From Paractinoplanes atraurantiacus (GTDB taxonomy: Bacteria > Actinomycetota > Actinomycetes > Mycobacteriales > Micromonosporaceae), in contig NZ_OBDY01000003.1 in the NCBI RefSeq assembly GCF_900215205.1, positions 1 to 64,000 on the forward strand: a stretch of DNA of 64,000 nt, read 5' to 3'. The notes below the pieces were generated by a model. The model had not been told where the DNA came from, did no database searches, and worked only from the letters and a program-made list of their open reading frames with translations. The translations under genes were made by a program, and so were the position numbers. Positions 8,296 to 17,247 of the stretch are shown here, one piece after another; position 1 is the first letter of the stretch; every line of letters begins with the position of its first letter.

Positions 8296-8324
8296 TTTCC
8301 GCCACCCGGCCGGCAACCTATACG
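8296..8324 (+). promoter_or_regulatory. possible promoter of the tRNA-Leu gene
   Basis: TTTCCG (8296-8301) and TATACG (8319-8324) are separated by 17 bases. The predicted start of transcription would fall near 8331, about eight bases before the mature tRNA 5' end. The -10 hexamer is good; the -35 is weak. It sits in the 54-base gap between ndh and the tRNA. Confidence 0.4.
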
Positions 8325-8338
8325 GTGTCTCCAGGCCC

Positions 8339-8422
8339 GCCCGGGTGGTGGAATGGCAGACACGGCCGCCTTAAAAGCGGCTGCCTCGCGCAGGCGTGCG
8401 GGTTCGAGACCCGCCCCGGGCA
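8339..8422 (+). tRNA. tRNA-Leu (anticodon UAA), bldA-type
   Basis: An 84-nt class II tRNA. The acceptor stem GCCCGGG (8339-8345) pairs with CCCGGGC (8415-8421), discriminator A at 8422. The anticodon stem GCCGC/GCGGC flanks a seven-base loop CTTAAAA, giving anticodon UAA. There is a long variable arm (TGCCTCGCGCAGGCG region), and the T arm is GCGGG-TTCGAGA-CCCGC. No CCA is encoded. It reads UUA, the rarest leucine codon in high-GC actinomycetes. In Streptomyces the corresponding gene, bldA, controls development by limiting TTA-containing genes. Whether it is the only UUA-reading tRNA of this genome cannot be seen here. Confidence 0.95.
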
Positions 8423-8438
8423 CAATTTCAGAAAAAGA

Positions 8439-8478
8439 CGACGCCACAGGCTCTGGTCTGTGGCGTCGCGCTTTTCCC
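8439..8478 (+). terminator. intrinsic terminator after tRNA-Leu
   Basis: A perfect 11-bp stem, CGACGCCACAG (8439-8449) with CTGTGGCGTCG (8458-8468), has an 8-base loop and is followed by CGCTTTTCCC. It lies 17 bases after the tRNA 3' end, so it is well placed to end the tRNA transcript. Confidence 0.75.
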
Positions 8479-8583
8479 GAGGTACGACTTCTCACCCCAC
8501 CCACAAGCACAGCGCCCGTCCACGGAAGCTCAGCGCGACGTTCCCGCAGCTCAAGGCCGCAGCGCGCCTTTCGCGCCACTGCA

Positions 8584-8656
8584 TGGTGCCAACATGGCAC
8601 ATCCGCGGTGCCACACCTCTTGCCGGTGGTGCCATGTGTGTGCCACGATGGTGCCA
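8584..8656 (+). promoter_or_regulatory. phased GTGCCA operator array upstream of the RHH regulator
   Basis: GTGCCA occurs at 8586, 8608, 8629, 8640 and 8651, with an inverted copy (TGGCAC) at 8595-8600. The direct copies are separated by 22, 21, 11 and 11 bases, that is, by whole helical turns, and the last one runs into the ATG of the ribbon-helix-helix gene. Tandem short direct repeats on one face of DNA are the classic operator type for RHH repressors. Autorepression by the adjacent gene product is therefore the simplest reading, though it is inferred. Confidence 0.6.
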
Positions 8657-9177
8657 TGGACTTGACCTCGTATGTGAACAACCTCGGACGCGAGTTCGCC
8701 ACGCTGGCCGAGGCCGGTGGCGAGGAGCAGCGTGCGCTGGTCGAGCGCCTGACCGGCTCCCTCGAGTCGGCGATCCGCATGACACTGCTGGAGGCGCTGT
8801 CCGGCGCCGCCGACGAGATCACCGGCGACCTGGCGCCCGGCTCCGTCGAGCTGCGCCTGCGCGGCCGCGACCCCGAGTTCGTGGTGAAAGTGGCGCCCAC
8901 GGCCGAGCCCGCCGCCGCTGAAGATGTCGCCGGGAACGCCACCGAGAGCGACCTTCAATTCGCCGAGGACGGCCCGGCCGCCCGCATCAACGTCCGCATG
9001 CCCGAGCAGCTCAAGGCCGCCATCGAGGAGGCCGCGGCCAAGGAGGGCCGCTCGGTCAACGCCTGGCTCGTCCGGGCCGCCACCTCCGCCCTGCAACAGC
9101 CCGGCCGCGCGCCGCGCACCGAGCCCCGCGACAGCGGCAAGCGCGCCGCGCAGCGCTTCACCGGCTGGGTTCGCTAA
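8656..9177 (+). CDS. ribbon-helix-helix (Arc/HicB-like) regulator
   Basis: A 173-residue protein. The C-terminal part (about 113-150, RINVRMPEQLKAAIEEAAAK then EGRSVNAWLVRAATSAL) is a typical Arc/MetJ/HicB ribbon-helix-helix DNA-binding domain. The N-terminal 100 residues are helical with a hydrophobic beta segment (SVELRLRGRDPEFVVKVAP) and are probably the sensory or oligomerisation part. The basic tail contains RTEPRDSGKRAAQRF. It is followed at 9227 by a DUF4097 gene and an ABC exporter, an arrangement I associate with other actinomycetes. The ATG at 8656 lies in the final GTGCCA operator repeat, which suggests autorepression. No HicA toxin gene is present, so this is not a HicAB toxin-antitoxin pair. 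Confidence 0.8.
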   Translation: MDLTSYVNNLGREFATLAEAGGEEQRALVERLTGSLESAIRMTLLEALSGAADEITGDLAPGSVELRLRGRDPEFVVKVAPTAEPAAAEDVAGNATESDLQFAEDGPAARINVRMPEQLKAAIEEAAAKEGRSVNAWLVRAATSALQQPGRAPRTEPRDSGKRAAQRFTGWVR

Positions 9178-9226
9178 CTCTCTGACCTGCTAAAACGCCT
9201 CACTGACTCATGAAGCGGGTACAACC

Positions 9227-10066
9227 ATGCCTACTTTCGACACTCCCGAATCGATCAACGTCACTCTCGACTACTACGTCGGCGACGTGCGGATCGTCGC
9301 GAGCGACCGCGCCGACACCGTCGTCGAGGTCCGCCCGAACGACGAGCACGACGAGTCCGACGTGCAGGCGGCCCAGCAGCTCAAGGTCGAGTACGCACAC
9401 GGCGAGCTGCGGGTGACCGGCCCCAAGCGCACCTTCGACTTCTCCAAGAAGACCAAGGCGGTGGCCGTCGACATCGAGCTGCCCAGCGGTTCCCGGCTCG
9501 ACGCCCACCTCGTGATGGGCGGCTTCGACGTCACCGGCCGGCTCGGCGACACCAGAATCAAAAGCACCGGCGACATGCGGCTCGAGCAGACCGGCGCCCT
9601 GCGCCTGCACACCGGCTTCGGCAACGTCAATGTCGACCGCGTCCTGGGCGACGCCGAGGTCTCCACCGGCTCCGGCAAGATCCAGCTCGGCGAGGTCGAG
9701 GGCGCGGCCGTCATCAAGAACGCCAACGGCGACACCACGATCGACGTGGTCACCGGCGACGTGCGGGTGAAGAACGCCAACGGCGACATCGACATCGAGC
9801 GCACCGGCGCCGGGGCCGAGGTGAAGACCGCCAACGGCAAGATCCGCCTGGGCGAGGTGGTCCGCGGCTCGATCACGCTCGGCACCGCCGCCGGCGCCCT
9901 GGACATCGGCATCGCCGAGGGCACCGCGGCCTGGCTCGAGGTCACCACCGGCTTCGGCAAGGTCCACAACCAGATGGAACAGGCCACCAGCCCCGGCGAG
10001 GCCACCGAGACCGTCGAGGTCCGCGGCCGCACCGGCTTCGGCGACATCCTCATCCACCGCTCTTGA
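9227..10066 (+). CDS. DUF4097 beta-strand-repeat protein
   Basis: A 279-residue protein made of short beta-strand repeats rich in Gly, Asp and Asn. The KNANGDT/KNANGDI/KTANGKI motifs at about 165-210 recur every 18-20 residues and suggest a right-handed beta-helix or beta-prism, as in DUF4097 (adhesin-like) proteins. There is no signal peptide or membrane segment, so it is probably cytoplasmic. It lies between the RHH regulator and the ABC exporter (21-nt gap to the latter) and is likely to work with the exporter, but the mechanism is unknown. Confidence 0.83.
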   Translation: MPTFDTPESINVTLDYYVGDVRIVASDRADTVVEVRPNDEHDESDVQAAQQLKVEYAHGELRVTGPKRTFDFSKKTKAVAVDIELPSGSRLDAHLVMGGFDVTGRLGDTRIKSTGDMRLEQTGALRLHTGFGNVNVDRVLGDAEVSTGSGKIQLGEVEGAAVIKNANGDTTIDVVTGDVRVKNANGDIDIERTGAGAEVKTANGKIRLGEVVRGSITLGTAAGALDIGIAEGTAAWLEVTTGFGKVHNQMEQATSPGEATETVEVRGRTGFGDILIHRS

Positions 10067-10087
10067 AGACGGAAAGGACCCACGATC

Positions 10088-10855
10088 ATGGACGATCGGA
10101 CCCCGGCCATCCGGGTGCACGGATTGCGCAAGTCCTACAAAGAGGTGGAGGTGCTCAAGGGCGTCGACTTCGAGGTGGCCCGCGGCAGCATCTTCGCGCT
10201 GCTCGGCTCCAACGGCGCCGGCAAGACCACGACCGTACGGATCCTGGCCACGCTCCTGAAGGCCGACGACGGCACCGCAGTGGTCAACGGCTTCGACGTC
10301 GCCGCCGAGGCGCAGCGGGTCCGCGAGTCGATCAGCCTGACCGGCCAGTTCGCCGCGGTCGACGAGATCCTCACCGGCCGCGAGAACATCATCATGATCG
10401 CCCGCCTGCGCCGGGTCGACGAGCCCGGCAAGATCGCCGACGACCTGCTCGACCGCTTCGGGCTGACCGAGGCCGCCGGTCGCCGGGTCGGCACCTACTC
10501 CGGCGGCATGCGCCGCCGGCTCGACATCGCGATGAGCCTGATCGGCGACCCGCCGATCATCTTCCTGGACGAGCCGACCACCGGCCTCGACCCGGAGGCC
10601 CGCATCGAGGTGTGGAAGGTGATCGAGAAGCTGGCCGACGGCGGCACGACGGTCCTGCTCACCACCCAATATCTGGACGAGGCGGAGAAGCTGGCCGACC
10701 GGATCGCGATCCTGCACCGGGGCCGCATCATCGTCGACGGCACCCTGGCCGAGCTCCGCAAGCTGCTCCCGCCGGCCAAGGTCGAGTACGTGGAGCGGCA
10801 GCCCACCCTGGAAGAGATCTTCCTGGCCATCGTCGGAGAGAAGGGTCAGTCGTGA
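10088..10855 (+). CDS. ABC transporter ATP-binding protein (daunorubicin-resistance type)
   Basis: ATPase subunit, 255 residues. Walker A GSNGAGKTT (about 40-48), Q-loop LTGQFAAVDE, signature YSGGMRRRLDIAMSL, Walker B IIFLDEPTTGLDP, H-loop replaced by TTQYLDEAEKL. The Q in place of the usual His after the D-loop is a feature of DrrA-like exporters. It pairs with the overlapping permease gene. In the family this ATPase powers efflux of hydrophobic drugs or lipids; the substrate here is unknown. A good binding site (GGAAAGGACC) precedes the ATG. Confidence 0.9.
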   Translation: MDDRTPAIRVHGLRKSYKEVEVLKGVDFEVARGSIFALLGSNGAGKTTTVRILATLLKADDGTAVVNGFDVAAEAQRVRESISLTGQFAAVDEILTGRENIIMIARLRRVDEPGKIADDLLDRFGLTEAAGRRVGTYSGGMRRRLDIAMSLIGDPPIIFLDEPTTGLDPEARIEVWKVIEKLADGGTTVLLTTQYLDEAEKLADRIAILHRGRIIVDGTLAELRKLLPPAKVEYVERQPTLEEIFLAIVGEKGQS

Positions 10856-11613
10856 CCACGCACGTCCTGAGCGACACCAACGTCATGCTCGGCCGCTCGA
10901 TGCGGCACATCACCCGCAGCCTCGACACGATCATCACCGTCACGATCATGCCGATCGCGTTCCTGCTGTTGTTCCGCTACGTCTTCGGCGGCGCCATCCA
11001 GGCCAACACCGACAACTACACCAACTACCTGATGCCCGGCGTGCTGCTGATCGCCATCGCCAGCGGCATCTCGTACACCGGCTTCCGCCTCTTCAACGAC
11101 CTCCAGGGCGGCATCTTCGAGCGGTTCAACTCGATGCCGATCGCCCGCTCCTCGGTGCTGTGGGGTCACGTACTGACGTCGCTGGTCTCGAACGCTCTCT
11201 CCTGTGCCCTCATTGTCCTCATTGGACTGTTGATCGGCTTCCGCTCGTCGGCCGGCGTGCTGGCCTGGCTGGCCGTGGTCGGCATCCTGCTGCTGTTCAC
11301 TCTGGCCCTGACCTGGATCGCGGTGCTGGCCGGCCTGTCCGCCTCGTCCCCCGACGGCGCGTCCGCCTTCTCGTACCCGATCGTCTTCCTGCCCTTCGTC
11401 AGCTCGGCCTTCGTGCCGACCGACACCATGCCGGCCCCGGTCAAGGCGTTCGCCGAGAACCAGCCGGTCACCTCGATCGTCAACTCGATCCGGGCCCTGC
11501 TCGACCAGCAGCCGGTCGGCAACGACATCTGGATCGCCCTGGCCTGGTGCGTGTGCATCACCGTCGTCGCCTACGCGCTGGCCATGCGCGCCTACAAGCG
11601 CAAGATCTCCTGA
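10852..11613 (+). CDS. ABC-2 type transporter permease (DrrB-like)
   Basis: Membrane subunit of 253 residues with six predicted helices: about 25-45 (TIITVTIMPIAFLLLFRYVF), 60-80 (LMPGVLLIAIASGISYTGF), 105-130, 135-160 (WLAVVGILLLFTLALTWIAV), 170-190 (FSYPIVFLPFVSSAFVPTDT) and 225-245. The ABC-2 permease motif around residues 160-200 is conserved. The GTG overlaps the ATPase stop by 4 nt (GTGA). It forms the exporter with the preceding ATPase. Confidence 0.9.
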   Translation: MTTHVLSDTNVMLGRSMRHITRSLDTIITVTIMPIAFLLLFRYVFGGAIQANTDNYTNYLMPGVLLIAIASGISYTGFRLFNDLQGGIFERFNSMPIARSSVLWGHVLTSLVSNALSCALIVLIGLLIGFRSSAGVLAWLAVVGILLLFTLALTWIAVLAGLSASSPDGASAFSYPIVFLPFVSSAFVPTDTMPAPVKAFAENQPVTSIVNSIRALLDQQPVGNDIWIALAWCVCITVVAYALAMRAYKRKIS

Positions 11614-11617
11614 CGCC

Positions 11618-12714
11618 TCAGGACCGTTCCGCCGCGATCACCTCGGTGAGCGCGGCGGTTCTGGCGTCCGTCCACCCCGCCGGCGGCGCGATCCGCGCCC
11701 AGGCCGCGACCGGCATCGCCCCGAAATCGTGCCCGTGCCCGTCGGGAACGCCGTTGGAGACCGCCATGTCGGCCGTCACCTGCCAGAACGTCACGAACGG
11801 ATACCGGTGGACGGCCGGCAGCACGTCCGAGCCGCGCCGCTCGCGCAACCAGTCGGGCCGGCTGACCATCAGCCGCGGCGACCACCACGTGATCGGATCG
11901 GACGCGTACTGCCGATAGACGACCCGGGGGCCCGCTCCAGGCCGGGCCCGGCTCGTCGAGATCGCCCGGAACGGCCGCGAAGCGGACGGTGGCGCCCCGC
12001 TTGTACTCCAGCGGTCGACGCCCCGCGCGTTCACCCAGCCCGGGCCGGTCGCCGTGATCAGGCACAGCACCTCGCGCTCGAAGGCCCCGGTGCGCCGCAG
12101 CTCGGCCACGCCCGATCGGCCCGCTCCCTCGACTCCTCGGCCGCGTCCAGACCGACGTACACCCGAATCGGGTCTTTGATCTCTGCGCCGTTGAATTTCG
12201 CCAGCTCAGCGCGGTCCGGTCCGCCCGCCACGAACCGCCGGCCCTGATTGCCCAGCGAATCCCACGACACCAGCGAGCCCGGTCCGCCCGAGCGGAGAAG
12301 GTCGGCGGTGGGCGCGCTCTCCGGGTCGGTCTCGCCATTGAGCGTACGGAAGGAGGCGTCGGCCGCCCCGCAGCACGACGCCGTTGAGCACCCCGATCAG
12401 CAGCGCCACGGCCGCGACCCCGGCGATCACCCGGGCCGCCGAGGCCGGGACCCAGCGGCCGAGCCGCGCCGCGGCCCACCGGGTGCCGTCCCGCACCAGC
12501 CGGCACAGCGCGACGAGCAGGGCCGCCGTCACCACCGCCACCGGTAGAACCAGCAGATACCAGAACGGCGCCGTCGGCTCCATGCCGAGCAGCCGGTGGA
12601 TGTCGGCCTGCCACCGAAGAGCCACTCGCGCGGCAGCAGCGACGGCGTCAGGGGCAGGCAGAAGAACAAGGTGGCCGCCGTCAAGCCGCCGAAGTCGTAG
12701 CGCCGGAGCGTCAT
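11618..12714 (-). pseudogene. decayed membrane alpha/beta-hydrolase (Abhydrolase_9 family)
   Basis: Pieces of one family lie in order on the minus strand but in different frames. The N-terminus from ATG 12714 (MTLRRYDFGGLTAATLFFCL then PLTPSLLPREWL) is followed in another frame by a membrane region (PFWYLLVLPVAVVTAALLVA). In further frames come SLVSWDSLGNQGRRFVAGGP, then a KRGATVRFAAV segment, then the C-terminus (RVVYRQYASDPITWWSPRL ... PDWLRERRGSDV ... FVTFWQVTADM). The region between KRGATVR and RVVYRQYASDP, which should hold the nucleophilic serine elbow, is missing. The span is about 1.1 kb where I expect about 1.6 kb. At least three frameshifts and one internal deletion are needed, so the gene is not functional. 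Confidence 0.75.
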
Positions 12715-12801
12715 GCGCCTGATCGGCGCGCCCCGGATGATTCGGCGGTTCATCCGTTCGGGGTGACGCCCATTCGATCGACAGGCACCAACGTTGGCCG
12801 C

Positions 12802-13884
12802 ATGCGACTCACGCCGGGACGTCTGGTCGCCGGGGCAGTGGCCTTGGCGCTGCTGTCGGGGATCACCGGTGGCCTGCTCGGCGCGGCCGTGTCCGGTTCG
12901 GGCGGCGACGGCCGTCCGGCCGCGGCCGCCGCCACCGGTGGGACCGCCTGCGACGTGACCCAGGTGGCGGCGACCGTGTTCCCGTCGCTGGTCACGATCA
13001 ACGTGCGGCGCGGGGCCACCGGCGGCCTCGGGTCGGGCTCGGTGCTCGACCGCGACGGCAACATCCTCACCAACGACCACGTGATCGCCCCCGCGTTCGG
13101 TGCGGGGACCACCCCCGCCACCATCACCGTCGACTTCGCCCGCGGCGCCTCCGAGGTGCCGGCGACCGTGGTCGGCCGTGACCCCGCCACCGACCTCGCG
13201 GTGCTGCGGGTCGACCCGGCCGCGGCCACCCTCACCCCGATAGCGATCGGCGACTCCTCAGCCTTGGTCGTCGGTCAGCCGGTGGTCGCGGCCGGCTCCC
13301 CGCTCGGCCTCAACAGCACCATCACGGCCGGCGTGGTCAGCGCCCTCAACCGCTGGATCGACGTGGGTGACGGCGCCGAGCCGGCCGCCCTGGTCAACGC
13401 CGTGCAGACCGACGCCGCGGTCAACCAGGGCAACAGCGGCGGCCCGCTCACCGACTGCGCCGGCCGGCAGGTCGGCGTCAACTCGGCCGGCGCCCAGCCG
13501 CCGGAGGGCGGTGGCGGCAGCATCGGGCTCAACTTCGCCATCCCGATCGACTTCGCCCTCTCGGTGGCCGAGCAGCTCATCGGCGACAAGAAAGCGACCC
13601 ACCCGGTCATCGGCGTCATGTCGGTGAGCGTGACCGACGAGATCGCCCGGTCCACCGGTCTGCCCCGCGGCGCCCTGGTCGAGCAGGTCGTGCCCGGCTT
13701 CGGCGCCGCCCGGGCCGGGATGCGCCCCGGCGACGTGATCACCCAGGTCGGCGGCACCGCGGTCAACGGCACCGACCAGATGCTCGTGGCCATCCGCACC
13801 CACAAGCCCGGCGACACGGTCGACGTCCGCTTCAGCCGCGGCGGCTCCGCGCAGACCGCCCAGGTACCGGTGACCGAACCCTAG
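12802..13884 (+). CDS. secreted or membrane-anchored trypsin-like serine protease with PDZ domain (HtrA/DegP-like)
   Basis: Envelope protease of about 360 residues. The N-terminus is a signal anchor (LVAGAVALALLSGITGGLLG). The trypsin fold carries the triad His in NILTNDHVI, Asp in PATDLAVLRVD and Ser in VNQGNSGGPLTD. A C-terminal PDZ domain follows (GALVEQVVPGFGAARAGMRP ... GDVITQVGGTAVNGTDQML). Members degrade or sense misfolded exported proteins. I chose ATG 12802, next to the hydrophobic segment; a GTG at 12763 in the same frame would add 13 residues. A Cys (ACDVTQ) just after the anchor is unusual. It is divergent from the hydrolase pseudogene. Confidence 0.88.
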   Translation: MRLTPGRLVAGAVALALLSGITGGLLGAAVSGSGGDGRPAAAAATGGTACDVTQVAATVFPSLVTINVRRGATGGLGSGSVLDRDGNILTNDHVIAPAFGAGTTPATITVDFARGASEVPATVVGRDPATDLAVLRVDPAAATLTPIAIGDSSALVVGQPVVAAGSPLGLNSTITAGVVSALNRWIDVGDGAEPAALVNAVQTDAAVNQGNSGGPLTDCAGRQVGVNSAGAQPPEGGGGSIGLNFAIPIDFALSVAEQLIGDKKATHPVIGVMSVSVTDEIARSTGLPRGALVEQVVPGFGAARAGMRPGDVITQVGGTAVNGTDQMLVAIRTHKPGDTVDVRFSRGGSAQTAQVPVTEP

Positions 13885-13899
13885 GAAGGCGACGACGAC

Positions 13900-15348
13900 G
13901 TGACCGGAACCGACACCACCACGACCACCGCGTCCACGGCCCAGAAGCTCACCCTGGTCACGATGACCATGATGGTCATCGGCAGCATGGTCGGGGCCGG
14001 TGTCTTCTCGCTGCCCCGGCGCTTCGCCCAGGAGACCGGGGTCTACGGCGCGCTCATCGCGTGGGGGATCGCCGGCGCCGGCATGCTGATGCTGGCCTTC
14101 GTCTTCCAGACCCTCGCCCTGCGCAAGCCCGAGCTCGACGCCGGCGTCTACGCGTACGCCAAGGCCGGCTTCGGCGAATATCTGGGCTTCTTCTCGGCCT
14201 TCGGCTATTGGGCCAGCGCCTGCGTCGGCAACGTGACCTACTGGGTGCTGATCATGTCGACGGTCGGCACGATCTGGCCGGCCATGGGTGACGGCGACAC
14301 CCTGCTCGCGGTCACCGTGTCCACTGTCGGCATCTGGTTGTTCTTCTACCTGATCCAGCGCGGGGTCAAGGACGCGGCGGCGCTCAACCGGATCGTCACG
14401 GTGGCCAAGGTCGTGCCGATCATCGTCTTCGTCCTCATCGCGCTCTTCCTGCTCGACCCGAAGGTCTTCGCCGACAACCTCAGCGGCCCGGCCGACTACG
14501 GATCGCTGTTCGAGCAGGTCAAGGGGACGATGCTGGTCACCGTCTTCGTCTTCCTGGGTGTCGAGGGGGCCAGCGTCTACTCCCGGCACGCCAAGCGGCG
14601 GCAGGACGTCGGCCGGGCCACGATCCTCGGCTTCCTCGGCGTGTTCGCCATCTTCGCGTCGGTCACCATCGTCTCGTACGGCATTCTGCCCAGCTCCGAG
14701 ATCGCCGAGCTGCGGCAGCCGTCGATGGGCGGTGTGCTCGAAGCGGCCGTCGGCACCTGGGGCAAGGTCTTCGTCAGCGTCGGCCTGATCGTCTCGGTGC
14801 TCGGCGCCTATCTGGCCTGGACCCTGATGGCGGCCGAGGTGCTCTTCGTGGCCGCCGCCGACGACGACATGCCGCGCTTCCTGCGGCGCACCAAGCGCGG
14901 CGACGTGCCGTTCAACGCGCTGCTGCTGACCTCGATCCTGATCCAGCTCGTCCTGGTCGTCACCTACTTCTCCGAGGACGCCTTCAACTTCGCCCTCGAC
15001 CTCACGAGCGCGCTCACCCTGATCCCGTTCCTGCTGGCCGCCGCGTACGCCCTGAAACTGGCCCTGACCCGCGAGACCTATGTGGAACAGCCACAGGGAC
15101 GCGGGCGTGAGCTCACGATCGGGGCGCTCGCCGTGGCGTACACCATCTTCCTGCTCTTCGCCGCGGGCCTGAAGTTCGTGCTGGTCTCGCTGATCATCTA
15201 TGCCCCGGCCACCCTGCTCTTCATCAAGGCGCGCCGGGAGCAGGGCCGGCGGCTCTTCTCCGGGCCTGAACTCGTCATTCTCGCCGTCTCGATCGTCGGC
15301 GCCGTCGTCGGCGTCGTGGCGCTGGCGGCGGGCTGGATCTCCATCTAA
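13900..15348 (+). CDS. amino-acid permease/antiporter of the APC superfamily (ArcD-like)
   Basis: A 482-residue transporter with about 12-13 membrane helices. The first helix contains [18 protein letters not shown], the substrate-binding GSG-type motif of basic amino acid/polyamine antiporters, and helix 6 contains [20 protein letters not shown]. Its gene lies 17 bases before arginine deiminase, so exchange of arginine for ornithine or citrulline is the likely role. The GTG at 13900 has AGGAAGG ten bases upstream. The protease stop is only 15 bases upstream, so these genes may be cotranscribed. Confidence 0.86.
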   Translation: MTGTDTTTTTASTAQKLTLVTMTMMVIGSMVGAGVFSLPRRFAQETGVYGALIAWGIAGAGMLMLAFVFQTLALRKPELDAGVYAYAKAGFGEYLGFFSAFGYWASACVGNVTYWVLIMSTVGTIWPAMGDGDTLLAVTVSTVGIWLFFYLIQRGVKDAAALNRIVTVAKVVPIIVFVLIALFLLDPKVFADNLSGPADYGSLFEQVKGTMLVTVFVFLGVEGASVYSRHAKRRQDVGRATILGFLGVFAIFASVTIVSYGILPSSEIAELRQPSMGGVLEAAVGTWGKVFVSVGLIVSVLGAYLAWTLMAAEVLFVAAADDDMPRFLRRTKRGDVPFNALLLTSILIQLVLVVTYFSEDAFNFALDLTSALTLIPFLLAAAYALKLALTRETYVEQPQGRGRELTIGALAVAYTIFLLFAAGLKFVLVSLIIYAPATLLFIKARREQGRRLFSGPELVILAVSIVGAVVGVVALAAGWISI

Positions 15349-15365
15349 CTCACCAGGGAGTTGAC

Positions 15366-16598
15366 ATGGAACACGGAGTCCACTCAGAGGTCGGCCGGCT
15401 GCGCAAGGTGCTGGTCTGCGCACCCGGGCTGGCCCACCGCCGGCTCACCCCGGGCAACGCCGACGACCTGCTCTTCGACGACGTCATGTGGGTGGAGAAC
15501 GCGCAGCGCGACCATGCCGACTTCGTCAACAAGCTGCGCAACCGCGGCGTCGAGGTGGTCGAGCTGCACGAGCTGCTGGCCGCGACGATGGCGATCCCCG
15601 AGGCCCGCACGTGGCTGCTCGACCGCAAGATCATTGCGAACGAGGTCGGCCTCGGCCTGCTCGACGACACCCGCGCCTTCCTCGAGGAGCTCGCACCGCG
15701 CGAGCTCGCCGAGTTCCTGATCGGCGGACTGGCCACGTCGGACCTGCCGGCCGAGTTCCGCAAGTCGGCCTACGTCTCGCTGGCCCGCGAGGCGACCGGC
15801 GTCCGCGAATATCTCATGCCGCCGCTGCCCAACACCCTTTACACCAGGGACACCACTTGCTGGTTGTACGGAGGGTTGACGCTCAACCCGCTCTACTGGC
15901 CGGCCCGGCACGACGAGACCCTGCTGATGAAGGCGATCTACGAGTTCCACCCCGACTACGTTGGCTCCAAGATCTGGTGGGGCGACCCGGAGAAGGACTG
16001 GGGCCTGGCCACCTTCGAGGGCGGCGACGTGATGCCGGTCGGCAACGGCGTGGTGCTGGTCGGCATGAGCGAGCGCACGTCGCGGCAGGCCATCACCCAG
16101 GTCGCGCAGTCGCTGTTCGCCAACGGCGCGGCCTCGAAGGTGATCGTGGCCGGCATGCCCAAGCTGCGGGCCGCGATGCACCTGGACACGGTGTTCACCT
16201 TCGCCGACCGCGACGTGGTCACCCTGTACCCGAACATCGTCGACGGGATCCACCCGTTCACGCTGGTGCCCGGCTCCTGGGGCGTCGACGTGATCGACAA
16301 CGAGGGCCAGCGCTTCGTCGACGTGGTGGCCGAGTCGCTCGGCTTCAAGCAGCTGCGGGTGATCGAGACCGGCGGCGACGTGTACGCCTCCGAGCGCCAG
16401 CAGTGGGACAGCGGCAACAACGCGGTGGCGGTCGAGCCGGGGGTGGTCTTCACGTACGACCGGAACACGCAGACCAACACCCTGCTGCGCCAGGCCGGCG
16501 TCGAGGTCATCACGATCGTCGGGGCCGAGCTGGGCCGCGGGCGTGGTGGCGGGCACTGCATGACGTGTCCGCTGATCCGCGACGCAGTCGACTTCTGA
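15366..16598 (+). CDS. arcA: arginine deiminase
   Basis: Hydrolyses L-arginine to citrulline and ammonia. The 410-residue length is normal. Catalytic elements are visible: [20 protein letters not shown], the HLDTVFTF segment holding the active-site His and Asp, and the nucleophile in [15 protein letters not shown] at the C-terminus. ATG follows GGGAG. It directly follows the antiporter gene. No ornithine carbamoyltransferase (arcB) or carbamate kinase (arcC) is present in the window, so locally the pathway stops at citrulline and ammonia. Confidence 0.96.
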   Translation: MEHGVHSEVGRLRKVLVCAPGLAHRRLTPGNADDLLFDDVMWVENAQRDHADFVNKLRNRGVEVVELHELLAATMAIPEARTWLLDRKIIANEVGLGLLDDTRAFLEELAPRELAEFLIGGLATSDLPAEFRKSAYVSLAREATGVREYLMPPLPNTLYTRDTTCWLYGGLTLNPLYWPARHDETLLMKAIYEFHPDYVGSKIWWGDPEKDWGLATFEGGDVMPVGNGVVLVGMSERTSRQAITQVAQSLFANGAASKVIVAGMPKLRAAMHLDTVFTFADRDVVTLYPNIVDGIHPFTLVPGSWGVDVIDNEGQRFVDVVAESLGFKQLRVIETGGDVYASERQQWDSGNNAVAVEPGVVFTYDRNTQTNTLLRQAGVEVITIVGAELGRGRGGGHCMTCPLIRDAVDF

Positions 16599-16599
16599 G

Positions 16600-17247
16600 A
16601 TGTCCTTCAAGTACGACGCGCTGGTTCTCTTCCTGGCGCTGTTCGCCCTCTACAGCCCGGTGGCGGCGCTGTCGTCGTACCTGCCGATCGTCCGCCCGTA
16701 CACGCACGCCGAGCAGCTGCGGCTCTCCCTGGGCCTGGTCGTCAACGTGGTCGTCTTCGTCCTGTTGGCGATCTGGGTCGGCGAGCCGCTGCTGGAGCTG
16801 CTCGGCATCAGCACGGCGGCGCTGACCGCGACCGGCGGCATCGCCCTGATCCTGGCCGCGGTCCCGCTCATGACCGGCAAGGTGCCGGTTCCCACCGCCT
16901 CCTCGGCCGCCTCTTCCGAATCGGGCAAACCCGCTAAGTCCGTCCTGTTCACCCCGATCACGTTCCCTCTGACCGTCGGCGGTACGACCTTCGCGTTCGG
17001 GGTGGCGGCCTCGGCCGACGTCGGCAGCGTCACGGGCCGGCTGCTCCTGTCGGTCGCCGCCCTGGCGTACGCCATAGTCACGGGTCTGACTCTTTATGCG
17101 GCCGGCCACGTCGAGCGCCGGATCTCCTCGGCCGCGGCGGGGATCCTCGACCGGATCGCCGGGATCCTGCTGACCGCCATCGCCGTCGTGCTCCTGACCA
17201 ACGGTTTCACCGAACTCGCCCTGTCCGCGATCGACCGGTTTCAGTAA
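16600..17247 (+). CDS. MarC-family integral membrane protein
   Basis: A 215-residue protein with six predicted helices and the MarC pattern: an N-terminal LFLALFALYSPVAALSSYLP segment, a GISTAALTATGGIALILAAV helix, and a central TPITFPLTVGGTTFAFGVAA motif after a hydrophilic loop rich in Ser and Ala. It starts one base after the arcA stop. MarC proteins were once linked to multiple antibiotic resistance but their substrate is unknown. Its place behind arcA may indicate a role in amino-acid or ammonium movement, but that is only context. Confidence 0.8.
   Translation: MSFKYDALVLFLALFALYSPVAALSSYLPIVRPYTHAEQLRLSLGLVVNVVVFVLLAIWVGEPLLELLGISTAALTATGGIALILAAVPLMTGKVPVPTASSAASSESGKPAKSVLFTPITFPLTVGGTTFAFGVAASADVGSVTGRLLLSVAALAYAIVTGLTLYAAGHVERRISSAAAGILDRIAGILLTAIAVVLLTNGFTELALSAIDRFQ

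Noticed and set aside
6836-8305. Minus-strand frame opposite ndh
   Set aside because: Shadow of the ndh codon pattern; no domain recognisable.
8656-9177. HicAB toxin-antitoxin module
   Set aside because: The HicB-like RHH domain is present but there is no HicA-like gene on either side; the neighbours are DUF4097 and an exporter.
13258-15423. Minus-strand 721-codon frame opposite the protease and antiporter genes
   Set aside because: Low-complexity Asp/Gly/Arg/Glu composition, no motifs; the plus strand has clear catalytic and membrane signatures.
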